Part shown: piece by piece, positions 63,030-64,000 of the stretch
How the letters are laid out: each line of letters opens with the position of its first letter
Numbering within the stretch: position 1 is the first letter of the stretch
Source: Bosea vaviloviae
GTDB taxonomy: Bacteria > Pseudomonadota > Alphaproteobacteria > Rhizobiales > Beijerinckiaceae
Direction: 5' to 3'
Length of the DNA stretch: 64,000 nucleotides
Assembly: GCF_001741865.1 (NCBI RefSeq)
Contig: NZ_CP017148.1
Span: forward strand, 186,001-250,000
Notes under the pieces: generated by a model
Told to the model about the DNA's origin: nothing
The model's input: only the letters and a program-made list of their open reading frames with translations
Database searches by the model: none
Position numbers and translations under genes: made by a program

Positions 63030-64000
63030 TCCCGACGGAGGCCACGGTCGCCCACGTCCTCGTCTCGAAATACGCCGACCACCTTCCGCTTTACCGCCAA
63101 GCCCAGATCTATGCCCGGCAGGGCGTGAACCTGGACCGATCGACCCTCGCTGACTGGGTCGGCAAGGCAGCCTTCCTCCTGCGGCCCGTGCATGAACGTC
63201 TGTTCGAGCGACTGAAGGCGTCGACCAAGCTCTTCGCAGACGAGACCACGGCGCCGGTGCTCGATCCGGGCCGCGGCCGAACCAAGACAGGCCAGCTCTT
63301 CGCCTACGCTCGCGACGACCGTCCCTGGGGCGGATCGGATCCGCCCGGCGTGGCCTATCTCTATGCGCCCGACCGCAAGGCCGAGCAGACGGTCCGGCAT
63401 CTTCAAGGCTTCATGGGCACGCTTCAGGTCGACGGCTACGCTGGCTACAAGATCCTGGCCGACCGCAATGCCGTGAGCCTGGCCTTCTGCTGGTCTCACG
63501 TCCGGCGGAAGTTCTACGATCTCGCGCAGGGCGGTCCCGCGCCGATCGCCACGGAAGCGCTCACGCGGATCGCCGAACTCTACCGCATCGAGGGTGAGAT
63601 CCACGGCCGTTCGGCCGAGGAACGCCGCGACATCCGCCAGGCGAGAAGCCGCGCGATCGTCGATGCGCTCGAACCGTGGTTGAAGGCGAAGCTTGGCCTG
63701 GTCAGCCAGAAGAGCAAACTCGCCGAGGCCATCCGCTACGCACTCTCGCGATGGGCGGGCCTCAGTCGCTTCCTCGACGACGGCCGCGTCGAAATCGACT
63801 CCAACGTCGTCGAACGCGCCATCCGACCGATCGCCTTGAACCGCAAGAATGCGCTCTTCGCCGGCAGCGACGGCGGCGGCGAGCACTGGGCGCTCATCGC
63901 CTCGCTCGTCGAAACCTGCAAGCTCAACGGTGTCGACCCACAATATTACCTCGCCGACGTCGTCGCCCGCATCGTTGCCGGACATCCGCAGAGCCAGATC
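63029..64000 (+). CDS. IS66-family transposase TnpC, 5'-truncated and cut by window edge
   Basis: An open frame of about 324 codons without a start, entering at the junction with the SbcD fragment and reaching the window end. It reads PTEATVAHVLVSKYADHLPL, then LYRQAQIYARQGVNLDRSTL. The DDE positions are probably Asp in KLFADETTAPV, Asp in QVDGYAGYKI and Glu in NVVERAIRPI, all present. The zinc-finger and leucine-rich N terminus is missing, so this copy is unlikely to be translated properly. Confidence 0.85.
   Translation, partial: MPTEATVAHVLVSKYADHLPLYRQAQIYARQGVNLDRSTLADWVGKAAFLLRPVHERLFERLKASTKLFADETTAPVLDPGRGRTKTGQLFAYARDDRPWGGSDPPGVAYLYAPDRKAEQTVRHLQGFMGTLQVDGYAGYKILADRNAVSLAFCWSHVRRKFYDLAQGGPAPIATEALTRIAELYRIEGEIHGRSAEERRDIRQARSRAIVDALEPWLKAKLGLVSQKSKLAEAIRYALSRWAGLSRFLDDGRVEIDSNVVERAIRPIALNRKNALFAGSDGGGEHWALIASLVETCKLNGVDPQYYLADVVARIVAGHPQSQI

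Overview
The window is high-GC, densely coded and rich in solute-binding-protein transporters and small catabolic operons. The gene style (split transketolase, TRAP and TctC-type binding proteins, BKACE enzyme, CobW/Zur zinc genes, IS110, IS66 and IS3 debris) suggests an alphaproteobacterium of the order Hyphomicrobiales, possibly Bosea-like. That placement is inferred from gene content; no ribosomal RNA or tRNA gene was seen.

Layout. 1-1585: N-terminal part of aconitase (minus strand, cut by the window edge). 2076-5165: response regulator, histidine kinase and a lone periplasmic binding protein in overlapping frames. 5230-6079: broken IS3-type element. 6209-18891: sugar or polyol catabolic locus with a split transketolase, AroE-like, GldA-like, SDR, enolase-superfamily, VOC, GntR, a carbohydrate ABC transporter and a zinc dehydrogenase. 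19234-20473: chrA with two frame breaks. 20643-31794: zinc-limitation locus with two CobW GTPases, Zur, a second HisI, a zinc-binding protein, an AztD-like propeller, a small Cys-rich protein and a peptide/nickel-type ABC transporter. Three near-palindromic Zur boxes mark its promoters. 32164-32358: IS1182-like remnant. 32369-40032: LacI-controlled ring-cleavage and keto-acid locus. 40216-40743: C-terminal remnant of an AbiEii toxin. 40868-47838: TRAP transporter, FCD-type GntR regulator, SDR and enolase-superfamily dehydratase. 48004-49363: intact IS110-family element. 49529-60814: IclR-controlled locus with a polyamine-type ABC importer, acyl-CoA ligase, enoyl-CoA hydratase and a three-subunit amine or amino-acid dehydrogenase. 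60961-62321: second IS110 copy with a frameshifted transposase. 62380-64000: nested debris made of an IS5/IS1182-like 5' fragment, an AT-rich repeat island, an SbcD-like fragment and a 5'-truncated IS66 transposase that runs off the edge.

How it works together. Each catabolic locus carries its own importer or binding protein, its own one-component regulator and, in four of them, a visible palindromic operator between divergent units. Mobile-element fragments lie at most junctions between loci, so the window reads as accessory cassettes assembled next to a housekeeping gene (aconitase). Substrates of the catabolic loci cannot be named from sequence alone. The zinc locus is the part whose physiology is best supported, because regulator, operators, uptake proteins, metallochaperones and a spare enzyme all point the same way.
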